Assembly (NCBI GenBank): GCA_009761415.1 | Contig: QUOL01000003.1 | Span: 2,542,001 to 2,606,000, forward strand | Direction: 5' to 3' | Length of the DNA: 64,000 bases | Origin: Sarcomyxa edulis | Taxonomy: Eukaryota > Basidiomycota > Agaricomycetes > Agaricales > Mycenaceae | Shown: piece by piece, positions 21,660-32,854 of the stretch | Layout of the letters: each line of letters begins with the position of its first letter | Numbering within the stretch: the stretch's first letter is position 1 | Translations under genes and position numbers: made by a program | Notes under the pieces: generated by a model | The model's input: the letters and a program-made list of their open reading frames with translations, nothing else | What the model was told of the DNA's origin: nothing | Databases searched by the model: none

Positions 21660-23086
21660 AATTATATTTGTTTGTCAGGTACGCCCTTTCAAAACCATCG
21701 TTCATCCGAGTCGTCGTACTTCTCCGTGTACTAGGCAGACATATGATACTGGCGGCTGTTGCTACAGCTTCTACCGGAGCTAGAAGGACTCGAGGCTGTC
21801 TGGCAGCTGGCAATGTCTCGTTGGGGAACTATCTCCAATTTCCCTCGTAGTGATCACTTCGTCCTCGAGCCATTATTTCAGACCTGGGCTCTTCGGGGGT
21901 TGTTGTAGTGAATGGCTCCATGCTTTACCCAGTATCTTGCAACTCCTTTCATTCGCAGGCAGTATGTGTACTGGTGCGTGCGGCAATTTTGCTATATCGA
22001 ATCATCTGAGAGGAAAATGGCATGAGATCGTCAGATTGGGATACACACGAGCCTATTGGCCCTGGTATATATGTGCGATTCTCGCAGGAAATTCGACTAC
22101 GGCGTTACTTGAAGCTTCGAGTTAGGCAAGTGGCGTCACTTGAAGAGTTTGGTTGTCAAGCTGTCGACGTCCCAAAGCGGCACTCATTGTTTAAATCTCA
22201 GTCCACAGCCAAGCTAGCTCGGCATCTGTGCCGACACTCCCACAATTTAGTTCCCAAATTCCTGCGTTCGCGGAGTACTTATTCTTACTGACTACCTAAT
22301 CTACTCCCGGAGACCCAGGCTTTTTTTCTTCTGAGCGACCCAGGCTTATCACTACCCTCCCAAGCTGAGGCAAGAATTATATTGGTCATTATATTGGACA
22401 CATGCGCATGGTACATACCAAGCACTTCAAGTTCCGTAGTATTGCAATTACATATGCTTGAAGTATGTTGACTGGCGTATCAGGTCGCTAAATTGGCTCC
22501 GGGGGCACGTTGCAGGTATCGATGGCCGACACGTCGGGAGGCTCTGAAAGCTAATACTGCGGAATATGTGTTGAAGCGACGTTCGGGTGCTGCCGCTCGA
22601 ACCGAAACGAACTCTTTGGATAATAGAGAATGTAGAGTAGGGCCACCATGAGTGGCTGACATGCTAGTTACAGGTCTTAGACGAGGTATCTAAAATTCGC
22701 GAGATTTACAGGTCAGTCTTCGGTAAATGTAGGATAGGTCGACTGGACTGACCTAGCCATGTATACGATGCCGGGAGTATAAGGAAGAGTTCGCGCAATC
22801 TGATAAATGAAGATTACTCGATAATGTGGACTCGGAGAAAGGCACTATACATATTGGCACCACTTTTTGGCAGCATCTAGATAGATCGATAATTGCAATT
22901 CTGAATCAAGGTCTGTTTGAACAACTTGGTTTCAGAAGATGGATGACGGATCAGCGGAGAGCCAGGAGGCTCCAAAAGTGGTGCTGAGTTGAGATTCAGA
23001 AGTGCAGTCTCCTAGGGATTGAACAAAGTAGGATGAACAGGGACATATGGATTAGGTCCTGACTATTCCTTGCTTTCAGGTGAATT
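21660..23086. other. gene-poor stretch with inverted repeat
   Basis: No supported gene in about 1.4 kb. A 13-bp inverted repeat (GCACCACTTTTTGG at about 22856 and CCAAAAGTGGTGC at about 22972) encloses about 100 bp. An ATTCTGAATC/GATTCAGAA pair lies around the same place. It could be a small foldback element or chance. Confidence 0.4.
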
Positions 23087-23533
23087 TCAGCCATGATGCG
23101 GTCCACTCCAGGCTCGGGGCAATACCCTGATTCCGTGTATACGTGATGAAGGTAATTGAGTATATTTCATGTTGCGAAAGAACGTCGATATTCGCGTGAT
23201 GAACCGTGTAGTCTTGACCCAGGGGTAGACCTTCTCCGTCTCCAAAGACAATTTAGCCTGTACTTCCGGGGAAACGTCAGGCTATCCGAGGAAGAAGATA
23301 TCGTTCTTGCGAAGCATTGTGAGACTTACAAAGAATTGAACCATCTTGAACCCAGATCTTTCGACAAACCGTCGATGCCATCTGATCTGATTTGTCTCGA
23401 GGACACAGGTATGCACGCGTCGTCCATTGAGCACCAAAGAGTGCCACTGCCAGTGATCAGCATGGTCGAGTTGTAGTAGTGTTGCCGTCGAGGCGAGTTG
23501 ACCTCGAGGTGAACTCGCTTCAGTTGTAGACAT
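23087..23533 (-). CDS. orphan two-exon protein, 124 aa
   Basis: Exon 1 (23533-23330) ends at a consensus GTAAGT donor, and exon 2 (23257-23087) begins after TACAG and stays open for 57 codons. A TATA element sits 45 bp upstream of the ATG. The product begins MSTTEASSPRGQLAST, is rich in Arg, His and Trp, and lacks a signal peptide or TM segment. I recognise no family. The consistent promoter, start, donor, acceptor and phase support a real gene, but expression data would be decisive. The plus strand carries a shadow frame. Confidence 0.4.
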
Positions 23534-23577
23534 CTTTTACGAACTCCGACTAAATTCGAAAAATATCTAATCGAGTC

Positions 23578-23585
23578 TATTTATA
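23578..23585 (-). promoter_or_regulatory. TATA box of the 124-aa orphan gene
   Basis: The minus strand reads TATAAATA 45 bp before ATG 23533. The region to 23681 is shared with the divergent pyroglutamyl peptidase gene. Confidence 0.5.
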
Positions 23586-23681
23586 ACTTTCACTGATTGA
23601 CGCCGCACAGAGACATGGGAGACCTTATCATCGCATCTCACGGCCATCTTGACTTGCCTGGTTCTCGAGTTGGATATTACA

Positions 23682-24599
23682 ATGACGGTGGACATCGACG
23701 ATGAATATCGAGTTCTTATCACGGGATTTGGGGTGAGCTACTTGATTCACGAATACAGTACCGATGTATTGACTCTCAGGCCTATCGCGTCGATAGCCCT
23801 TTCTCGACGTTCGTGAAAATCCGTCCTGGCTCGCCGTAAAAACCCTCCACGACTCAGTCATATTCGTCGAAACAGATGGGTCTGAGAGTCCCGATAACAA
23901 CGTGCATAGTGGCCGCAAACCTCCAAACCCGAAGCCGATTCACATCACCGCGCTAGAGGTCCCAACCGTGTATAATGCAATCCTTGAGATTGTCCCTGGC
24001 GTACATGCGCGTCCCCCAATACTCCCCTCAACTGAAGCCACGCTAGATCTGAGCTTCCCAGCTCCACCTCGAAGAGGTTACGATTTCATCTTTCATGTCG
24101 GGGTGGGTAGAAGTCAACCTTTGCGTTTGGAAGTAGGAGGACATAAATATGGTTATGGGCAGCCAGACGAGGAAGGGAAATACGCGCCTATGGTTGATGA
24201 TACCATGACGCCCCCATTACGTGGGTTCGCGGATGGATACGAGATGTTTGAACAGAGGATCGACACCGACGTTGATATCCCGAGGCTCGCTTTGGGGTTG
24301 AAGAAGGATAGTGTTGTAAGTCTCAATGTTTTTCTGTTCGTCTTCGCCGTTTATCTCGGTCTCTCATCAATCGCTTCCTTTCAAAGGAGACAGTCATCTC
24401 GACTGATGCCGGTCATTACTGCTGCGATTTCATAACCTATTGCTCCCTCGCGGAATCGATGCGTGCAGCAGCGAAGTACGGGTCTGGGAAGACACCGGTT
24501 CTCTTCGTGCACTGTCCGCCTGTGGGCCTTCCTCTCAGTACAGAGCAGGTTGCAGATGGCCTCAAGCGGATCGTAGCGAGAGCCTGTGGTCAGATGTGA
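23682..24599 (+). CDS. pyroglutamyl peptidase I (peptidase C15)
   Basis: Three exons (23682-23732, 23797-24315, 24387-24599) give 260 aa. The enzyme removes N-terminal pyroglutamate from peptides in the cytosol. Visible family features are VLITGFGPF...NPSWLAVKTL at the N-terminus, created by the first splice (acceptor GATAG at 23796). Next is FHVGVGRSQPLRLE with the Glu of the active site. The nucleophile Cys lies in STDAGHYCCDF and the catalytic His in VLFVHCPPVG. An expanded middle segment relative to bacterial Pcp is typical of basidiomycete members as I know them. An earlier AG (23779) gives a frame with a stop, so the GATAG acceptor was chosen. It is convergent with MsrA. Confidence 0.85.
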
Positions 24600-24909
24600 A
24601 GTAAATTTATTACAGAAGTCTTTTCTGTTGTACTATCATTTGTATTCTTACTGATATAGCGTCCAGTTCGTCGTCTTATGGCCTATGTGTGATACCGGGT
24701 GCTCGTTAGAAGAAACGAACTCGAAGATCCCAGTGGCAGACGCACTGGCTCAAGTTGAAACTGATCTGATCTTGGACATTGTACACCCTTACTGTCGATC
24801 GGGTTTCTCATACAAACTTATACAAGAACGAAAGGTGGTAATTCGAGAGGAAAGAGACTTCGAAGGACTCTGATATTTATCTTGTACAACACATTCGTAA
24901 CAATCCCCA

Positions 24910-25705
24910 CTACCACATCAGTCGGTGGGTAGGGCATTGATATCCTTCCGGGTTCTTGTGAAGGTACAACTGGTGATACTCTTCTGCATCCCACCATTTT
25001 CCAGCCTGACATATGTGACGAGAGAGCGATTCAGTGACCGGAAGAGGGTTGAGTGGTGAAACACTGACCGGTACGATCTCTGTAACGATCTTCTTCCCCT
25101 TGGGTGTGAAATGCTTAGCTTGAATTTCTTGTGTAACGCGTTGCGCAGTCTCCAGTTGAGAGGAGGAGTTGGTGAAGATTGCTGACCGGTATTCTAATGA
25201 CGAATCACAGTATTAGCATCAACTCGAGTATTCATGTTGTTGCTGGTAATGAACGGCACTCACGAGTCCCGGTGTCTCCACCCTGGGCATTCACCGTCGT
25301 AGGATCGTGGGTCCTATAAAAGAATTCCACTAACTCCGCGTACGAAACGATACTTGGATTATACTCGATCTTGAGAGCCTCAGCATGATCTGTCTGCCCG
25401 CTGCACACTACTTCGTAGCTTGGCTTCTCGATAGCAGGGTTCCCGCCTGTGTAACCAACAGTCGTGCGCAGAATACCCTTGTTTTGCGACACAGGATAAT
25501 GTTTAAGGAATATGTGCTCTACACCCCAGAAACATCTGATCATGTGAATCTCAGTGTATAAGTCTAGAACATAGTTGTTGGTTACATACCCTGCAGCGAA
25601 AATAGCTGTTTCGGTGACAGTCTTTGAGGTGAAAGCGGCGGCTGAGTATGCAATTATCAGGGCGGCATATACATGATTCAGGAAACAGTACAAACCTGAG
25701 AACAT
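24910..25705 (-). CDS. msrA: peptide methionine-(S)-S-oxide reductase MsrA
   Basis: Five exons (25705-25696, 25641-25590, 25535-25264, 25193-25069, 25005-24910) give 184 aa. The first exon is only ten nt (ATG TTC TCA G). The enzyme repairs methionine-S-sulfoxide in proteins using thioredoxin. The catalytic motif GCFWGVEH is assembled across the second intron. TTVGYTGG, DHAEALKIEYNP, FFYRTHDPTTVNAQGGDTGT and YRSAIF follow, with C-terminal WWDAEEYHQLYL and a Cys in GYQCPTHR that could serve resolution. The length is typical for a cytosolic form without a targeting peptide. A longer upstream frame lacks an ATG, so the short start was preferred. Confidence 0.9.
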
Positions 25706-26510
25706 GTACGCTGCTTGCAGGGCTTTGAGGAGGTCCGAGGGAAGTCCGGGGAGATCGGAGACGCATTCGGGGCTCCTGCCAAGCACGTGCCAATAAGGCG
25801 CATCCCCACGTGGGTTCGCAATTCTCAAGTTGTTCTCAAGATACTGACTTGTTTTGGACTTGTTACTGACTAAACGGATATCATAGATCTATAGCGGTTC
25901 ACGGGTTGGGACCGCGGAGGAAAGCTACTCGTCTCAGAGGTCTCAAAGCACCTCAAGCCTTGTGTGTTCATGCTCTTGTGAGAATAGTATATGTCGTTTT
26001 CGCCGCCGTGGAGACTGTCGACGAAGTCGTTGATGTGGCCAATGCATCCGGACAGTCGCTCTCTACATCTTGTGGACAACGTGCAATTTGCTCTGGTACG
26101 TTTCTTGGATCCGTTTTTCGTGCGTTAATGCGTGCTCAAGATCTTGTTTGTCCAATTGCTCGTAGGCTATGTCAGTTACAGTATATTTACTCGAAGTCAT
26201 GTTTGGCTTCTTGGGGTAATTCCGGGGTCGAAAATTACCCATGAGCGGTGGTACATGTACTACATCAACTTTAACGAAATAACCCGTTGACTACTCGAGC
26301 CCTAGAATTGAATTCCGTGTTCTATGACTCTGATCTACTGTGTTGTGAGTCCCTCTTCGAGTGTCTACTGTAACGAGTCTTGACGATCACGAGCATCATT
26401 CCAAGGCGATGCAATGGACATGACTTGGGTCTATCAACTGCGCTCGGCGCAGCACGTTAAAGTTCTGATTTCACTTTCATCATTGATAATTCAATCCCTC
26501 GCAGCTACGC
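25706..26510. other. intergenic, no gene seen
   Basis: Overlapping frames on both strands (25870-26244) have no recognisable domain, ATG context or splice structure. The stretch probably carries the divergent promoters of msrA and the downstream plus-strand gene. Confidence 0.5.
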
Positions 26511-26518
26511 TATATAAA
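26511..26518 (+). promoter_or_regulatory. TATA box of the conserved fungal gene
   Basis: TATATAAA in the context CTACGCTATATAAAGATAG, about 75 bp upstream of ATG 26590. Confidence 0.6.
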
Positions 26519-26589
26519 GATAGTGGCTTTTAGCGCCCTAGTCCCGTATTTTTATATATGAAGAAATCACCTCGTACACCCCTCCTTTC

Positions 26590-27701
26590 ATGTCGGAGCT
26601 TCCTTTCCTCCTCTCAAAAATGGTGATTCTGGACTCCAACGAAAGCCCAATAGAGACCAATCATCAAGCTACCAATTCTTTCCATGATTTCGGTCCATCG
26701 AGCTCAAATCCTCCACCTCTTCCGGAGCCACCGGTCTACCAAGAGGTAGACACAACTTCTCCGGCGCTAGAGAGCTCAAGTCTTGATGCCAGGGAACATC
26801 ATTCGTCGCAACCTGCGTCATTCTCTCGGTTGCCTCTCGAGAATCTACTATACAGTTATTTCCCACCAGCCTACCTCATCGCTAAAGGTCCATTTCTCGA
26901 CAGTGGATTCCCGTTACTTCTGCCACCGTCACCGCTACGCCCGCATTTCTTCACAACTCATGACGTGGGGCAGGTTGACTGGATTAGGTATGATATACTA
27001 CATTGCCTTATCCTTGTTTTCTTTGATACACCTCTGTCGTATGCATCGTTATTGAGATTTGAGTATTAAATAGATTCGTCACCGAGATTCAAGAACGCGC
27101 GATACTCACTACCGATGAAGTCGTGCAAGCGACGATACCTATAGCAGTTCGAGAGGGACCTGTCGGTATGTTGAATTCCTCCCTGCCAGTTGCGTTCTCG
27201 TTTTGTGATTGAAGCACCGCGAAATGCTAAGTACTGTATTCTATGCAGGCGTTATCGTCACCAATACCGTCAAATCCGCGATGACGAAGAAGTGGGAACA
27301 GCCTGTAGTTGCCATCATCAACCAATGGAACCATGTGAGTACTTACCTGGTGAATGTGTCCTCTTTGGTGTTGAGCGCTGATCTCCTACGTCGAACAACA
27401 GTATTTTTTTCATCCTCGCAGGATGGAGGTGGTATTAGCTAGAGGTCAGGCTCGGATAAGCGGGTATGGTAAAGGGACGATAAGTTTGGACGATGAACGA
27501 GAACGCTACGCCGGGAAGCCGATATTGTCTTCCGTCGCCTCGTCGTCTCCCTCACCAACTAGTCAGCGTGAAATGAAGGAGGAAGCTAGGAAGAGGAAGA
27601 AAACCATGAAAGCTGAGGCCTTGGAGAGGAAACGACGAGAGAAAGACATGAAGCGAGATCAGTCTTATCGACTGTTTGTCCTGTCCTATGATGGTATGTA
27701 A
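26590..27701 (+). CDS. conserved fungal protein of unknown function
   Basis: Four exons (26590-26987, 27074-27165, 27249-27334, 27402-27701) join in phase to 291 aa. A Pro/Ser-rich N-terminus (residues 20-60) is followed by a compact region. That region includes DWIRFVTEIQERA, GVIVTNTVKSAMTKKW, IINQWNHYFFHPRRMEVVL and ARISGYGKG. I recall this NQWN-x-YFF-x-PR-x-(I/M)EVVLA pattern as recurring in fungal proteins of unknown role. The C-terminus is highly charged (EEARKRKKTMKAEALERK), likely a coiled coil. The stop TAA at 27699 sits within a GTATGT, so a further 3' intron and exon cannot be excluded. No membrane segment is visible. Confidence 0.7.
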
Positions 27702-27989
27702 CTAGTACGGCTTTTGGATGACTAGTCCTAAGATCCAAGAATCTCGAGGCTCGCGAGCTAGGTCTACAGCGAGATGATTACACAGACCAACTAACTCATA
27801 TAGACGTCCTGTCCATATGACTGTCAGGAGAAGTTCAATGTACAACATACCCATTAGCATTATCGTCCAAAACGGATAGTGGGAATACAAGATGTAAGCG
27901 ACAAGGAAAGAGAATCCTGTTTTCCATGCGACGCGATCAAACGCTGGATTGATCGATTCCGGGGATACCGAACCGGATCCTACTGAGGG
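27702..27989 (-). pseudogene. possible membrane-protein exon or relic
   Basis: This is a 95-codon open stretch on the minus strand after a CCCTAG acceptor-like site. It encodes PAFDRVAWKTGFSFLVAYIL and then a second hydrophobic run around WTIMLMGMLYIELLLTVIW, ending in a polar tail with a TAG at 27702. Two plausible TM helices suggest real coding ancestry. No ATG-bearing upstream exon could be joined in phase, and UPF2 ends only 175 bp upstream. It is probably a truncated remnant. Alternatively it is the last exon of a small gene whose first exons I missed. Confidence 0.3.
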
Positions 27990-28164
27990 CTAGGGTTCAA
28001 CCTGTAGGAATATCTACCAAGCAAGTAGTGCTTTCGGGAAGCGAAATTTGCAGCGTATGATCTCGTTGCACGGTGGTTCTGGGACTGGGAGGGCGGCAGG
28101 GAACGCCTGTAGTAGTGTGTGCCTAGAGCAGCGGATCGGGAATGAGGTGACGGGAAGGTGGCTA

Positions 28165-31100
28165 TTACCCAACATATCGAATCTTGATGGCTCCAGCACG
28201 ATTACGAGCTTCGAGAGCTGGAAGAAGATATAGTGTGAGTCTAGGTACGTGGTCATCTGAAACATACGTACCTTTGAGCTCTTCCGCCTCTTCTCGCTGC
28301 TCGTAGTCCAGGACCAGGCGTTTGAGATGCTGTTGTTCGACTTTATCTTGAATCTGAGCAGAACGGGTATGCACGGCGAGAGCAGAAGCAGCTGGAATAG
28401 CTAACTGGCGAGACTATATAAATTTGTAAGTGCTCTGTTCGACGGTTGTCTACACAATAGACGGACCTGCTGTTTATTGCCGCGCTTGGTTATGACAGTG
28501 AAGTTCATGACGGGATGCTCAGTCGAATCAGATGCATCAGCGTCCTCTCCAACGTCGTCTACTCGCTTCTTACGTGCACTAGGCGGGAGTACGGCCGAAT
28601 CCCACATAGCAAGCGCGGTTTTCTTATCGACTTTTCGAGCCTCGGAAGAGGCGTCTGTCACCAGCTTCGCTAGCTCTTTGGCAAATTCAGCTTCAGCCTC
28701 TTCCGAAGGTCCAAGATTTTCTTGCAAGCTGTTACTGGCTGACAAGACGACCTCTTCTTCCGGGGATGGAGGACGATCTTCAACCTACGCGAGAAAGAAT
28801 CTCAGTCATAATTTCTTTCGTTGAGGGAAAGGGACTCACTGGTGAATCCTGAGCTGTAGCATCTTCATCTTCGTCTTCCTCTTCTTCGCGACGTCCATTT
28901 TCATCTTCGTCTCCGCTTTCTTCCCCGCTATCCTCACCTCCTGTGACTAATGAAACGTCAGCTGACGACAAATAGATCTGTAAGAACAACTCACGCCCTG
29001 CATTTTGGAAGGCAGAATTGAACATCTCGTCCACATTGATAGCCGCTTCTTCCAGAGTTTTGACCATTGCAAATTTTGGTCTAACTGCCTGCTCAAACAG
29101 ATTCTCATCAATACCCTTTCAAAAGAATGACAGATCCGGGATGTACTTCGAGAGAATCTGACAACATGAAATCTACGTCCATCGGTAGGTCTTCTTTGCA
29201 AAGGATGTAATACTGAGATTTTCGGTTGTGGATGAGCGAGCTGTTCAAGGAGAGGCTAGAAGCACGACGATTACCTGGAAGAATGTCAGGAAATTGTCCA
29301 GTTTCTTTTTCTGTGTACCGCGATCGAAACACATCCCGCAGGTGTCGAGCAATACACAGACAAGGCGGACACGGAAAAAGTCGTCTGGCATATCCAGTGG
29401 ACATATTTGTTTCGGCAACGGTCGGCCATCCGCTGGATCGAAAGACAGACACAATGAGCAAAACACTAGTAGGAAATCAAGGGATGCTCACGATGTCCAA
29501 ACGTGACCATAGACCAGAGAGTATCAAAGACGATCCCTGAGCTAAGCAAGCGATATATGTATAACTCTCCCAGATACTTGATAGTAGCCACTCTCCTCTG
29601 ATTAGTGCTATACAGATTATGCTCTAAACCCCTTCGCACATCCTCCAAAACCTGATCAACCACAGCAATGGCAAATGCAGGACGGTATCGTTGTAGGTCG
29701 TACGTCAACATCGCCAGAAGGCTTATGTTTCCATACTTGATTTTCCAAGGTTTCGTGAATACCTTGTGGAGGGTCCGTCGGACATGTTCATCTTCCCAGT
29801 CCAACTTCCGGATAAGCTTGAGAACTTTGTCGATCGTCTTCTTAGCGAGGACGTCATAGATCAGATGATGAATAAACAATTCGATGGGTGTTCGTTCCTT
29901 CTCTTGTCGTGGAGCGCGTTCAGGTGGGTTGCACTGGGATAAGACTTCAACAACTTGCTCAAGTGCAATGAAATGGCGATACTCACCTGATAATACGCAT
30001 TTTCCAGCAAGAGCAGTTGCCGTTGGTCGATATGCTGCATACTTTGTTTGCGCCGCATGAGTTCCAGCTAATAAAGACTCAACTTTGAGTCTAATTTTCG
30101 AAACAATGACCTCTTACCATAGTCCCAAACCTCTCACGTGTATCATCGCTTCTCAGCAAGAACCTTCCGCAACCTTCCATTAAAAGAGCAATATTCTCGA
30201 TATTCGTTCCCGAAAAATCGTCGAGGCAGACCTTGAACATATGCAGAACAACATATGAGGGTACGACCTTGAATTTCGTCAGGTTCGATATGTACATGAT
30301 GTTCTTAAGGGATTCATGTGCATTTCATTTCATCAGTAACATGGACTGCAAACCGTCAAGCAGAGAACAAGATACCTTGAGCCGAATTTCGGAAAATTCC
30401 TTGACGACATTTTTCTTTCTTTGGAGGTAACGGAATTCTTCATCAAGCTAAGACGAACATTATCTTTCCGTATCATTGATATGTATATATAGGAAGACGA
30501 GGTGACTCACGATAGCGACCAGGTCCCTTCCGATATCTGGCATATACCTGTTGAGAGTAGCCACCAATCGTGAATAATGTGGTAATAGATCGATACGATT
30601 CTTTGCAACTTGACCCAAGAACTGATGAGGGGAATATACTGAGCGAATCGAACAGCCGATGAAAACAGAAACATACTCTAACGAGCCGCTTCCTAGCGGC
30701 TTTGGAGTTGAGGAATGCGAAATCCACAGCAGCCTGATCTATCAGTGCCCGATTAGTGGCATCGGGGAGTCTTGTGAGAAGGGCTGTGAGGAGCTGAGAA
30801 GGGCCTTGGGGTGCAAGTTGAGGAGACAATGGCGGAGTAGAGATCTTGGGCGAGCCAGGTGTAGGTGTCGGAACGCTAGAACATTTGAAACAAGTATCAG
30901 TCTCTGCTGTGAGTAGAAAGGGAGTGAAACGCAAAACGAACTCGCTATCTTCCTCATGTTCATCCGTAGACTCGTCTGGTGAATGATCTACATCACCACC
31001 ACCTTCTCCTAGTCTCTCGATTTCTTCCTCCAGCTTTCTAACCTCCTCCTTGTCTTTTTCTTCCCTCTCACGTTCTCTCTCCTCTTCGGTCTCTTTATCA

Positions 31101-32616
31101 TCTTTTTGCTCTCTTTCCTCGAGACCCAGTACACTTGAAGGTACGAACTCTTTCAGATCGAGCACGTCTTCGAAGAAACGTCGCTCTTCCTCGTCTTCCC
31201 ATTTTCCGCCACTCATTAACACATCGTCTGCATCGTCGCCGCCTAGAGCATTCGAATTTGATCCTATCAAGATAGAATCAGACTTCTGAGACGCGGTGGG
31301 AAGGTCAGGAAGAGGGAGGTAAAGAAGCTCTGATAACCTAGAATGAAACTATAAGCTTTATGTTAAACACGAAAGGAGAACCGAAGAGTTCACATCTGGC
31401 AACTGGCAAGTAACTTTTCATAACCCTTCGTCATTTTCTCGTATGCCTGTTGACGATCCTCGAAAATCTCTCCGGAACGTATGTAGGCCTCATGGTTTCG
31501 ACGATCTTGGTCTTGAAGGCGCTGTGAAGTGAATGAGCGTTATGGTGAAACATATATATTTGTCCAACAGATGACTCACTGTATGCTCCATGACAAGCTT
31601 CTTGCATACACTTTCGAAGTACCCTTCGCACATGCGCTTGAACCGGTCTCGGATATCTCGTTCAACAAGCTCGTCTTCCTCCTGCGTCAAAGACGGAAAT
31701 GCGCCTCCACCATCTTGTTCCCCAGTCGTCGTGGAAGATAATGTGCCAGGTTCGGAATTGGTCGGAATTTGTTTCGAAGTGGGCGGCGGCGTTATTCCGA
31801 GGTAAGGGCGGGAATATGATTTGAGGAATGTAGATAGCAGAGGTAATGATGAAAGGGTAGGATCCTTGGACAACTACAGGAGGTTTGGTACAGAGAATCT
31901 GTTAATATCATGATGGAACTCACCAGCTCCTTCAGAACTTTCATGATCCATTCGCCACCACTCCTACCAGGCCCGTCCTTGATGACACCTACCAGAGCTA
32001 ATTCGGAGCAGACGCGAAGGGCAGGTCTTTGTCGTGTAATACGAGAAGCATCTTCCTTCTCCCTCTGCTCGGGCGCCAAAGCTGACAGAGCCGCGCGAGA
32101 TGGGGCGCTTAACGTTCCAGCGAGTGCAGATACGAGGACAGGCGTGAACGTAGTTGGAAACCTCCGATGTAATGAGCATATAATCTGCAATAACCTGACT
32201 TAATGATGCATCAGCAACGACATGGACGTTCGGCATACCTCCACAGCGCTCCACACGTCCTTCTCGGTTTTGCAACGAGAGATTCCTTCTACGGCTGCAC
32301 CTGCAATCTCGTCCACATATTTCTCCAAGGATAATGAGTCGACGTCCTTGAGGATTTGGTCCCGGTAATCAGCTGCCATGGACTGTCGCATACGCTTGAT
32401 GAGAGCGGTATGGCGCTTCAGGGAAGAGTCCAATTTGGATGATTCTAACGTCCTCGAACAATATCAGAGCAATTCCAAGCAGTCTTCCAGGATATGTAAT
32501 TCACCTTGAACCTCAGCATTGTTATTGAGAGATTTGAGGTTGGCACGTTTCGTTTGACGAGATCTTTCTTCGTCAATTTTGGATGATGAATGGCTGCCAT
32601 TTGGCAACGAATCCAT
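28165..32616 (-). CDS. UPF2: nonsense-mediated mRNA decay factor UPF2
   Basis: Nineteen exons, all phase-consistent, give 1,139 aa. From the start: 32616-32505, 32444-32239, 32184-31924, 31873-31580, 31521-31394, 31337-30942, 30875-30677, 30621-30511, 30447-30376, 30303-30118, 30067-29987, 29933-29492, 29432-29275, 29212-29147, 29088-28995, 28940-28840, 28784-28467, 28413-28272, 28217-28165. The first MIF4G region follows LDSSLKRHTALIKRM. A charged linker (about residues 334-465) and further MIF4G regions follow, the last with YGNISLLAMLTYDLQ, NQRRVATIKYLGELY and CVLLDTCGMCFDRGTQKKKL. An acidic tract (936-969) precedes the UPF1-binding C-terminus (RLVLDYEQREEA). Confidence 0.95.
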
Positions 32617-32854
32617 GGGTTGACCTTGCGCGCTATTCTTGAGATATTTGAGAGTGTTCTGAAGACGCTTCTATGATAAAAGGATGGTATCTGAGTGGAT
32701 CGTTGATGAGGGGGTAAGAGTTGGAATTGTTCTGCCAAAGAAGTCCACACATGGCACTAGACGCGACCCGCCGACGCGATGCTCTCTATCTTTCGATCGA
32801 GCTCATCGTTGGGCTCGACGTGCTCCGGTCTTTCTAGGGAAGATCCTCAGGCTC
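32617..32854. promoter_or_regulatory. bidirectional promoter UPF2 / ATRIP-like
   Basis: Only 238 bp separate the ATGs of two divergent housekeeping genes, so both core promoters and leaders must overlap here. No canonical TATA box is obvious. Confidence 0.5.

Noticed and set aside
23733..23779. Shorter first intron of pyroglutamyl peptidase ending at CTCAG
   Set aside because: The resulting frames stop before NPSW. The GATAG acceptor at 23796 yields GFGPF...NPSWLAVK as in the family.
25870..26244. Overlapping frames on both strands
   Set aside because: No domain, no promoter-start-splice consistency, and low coding character.
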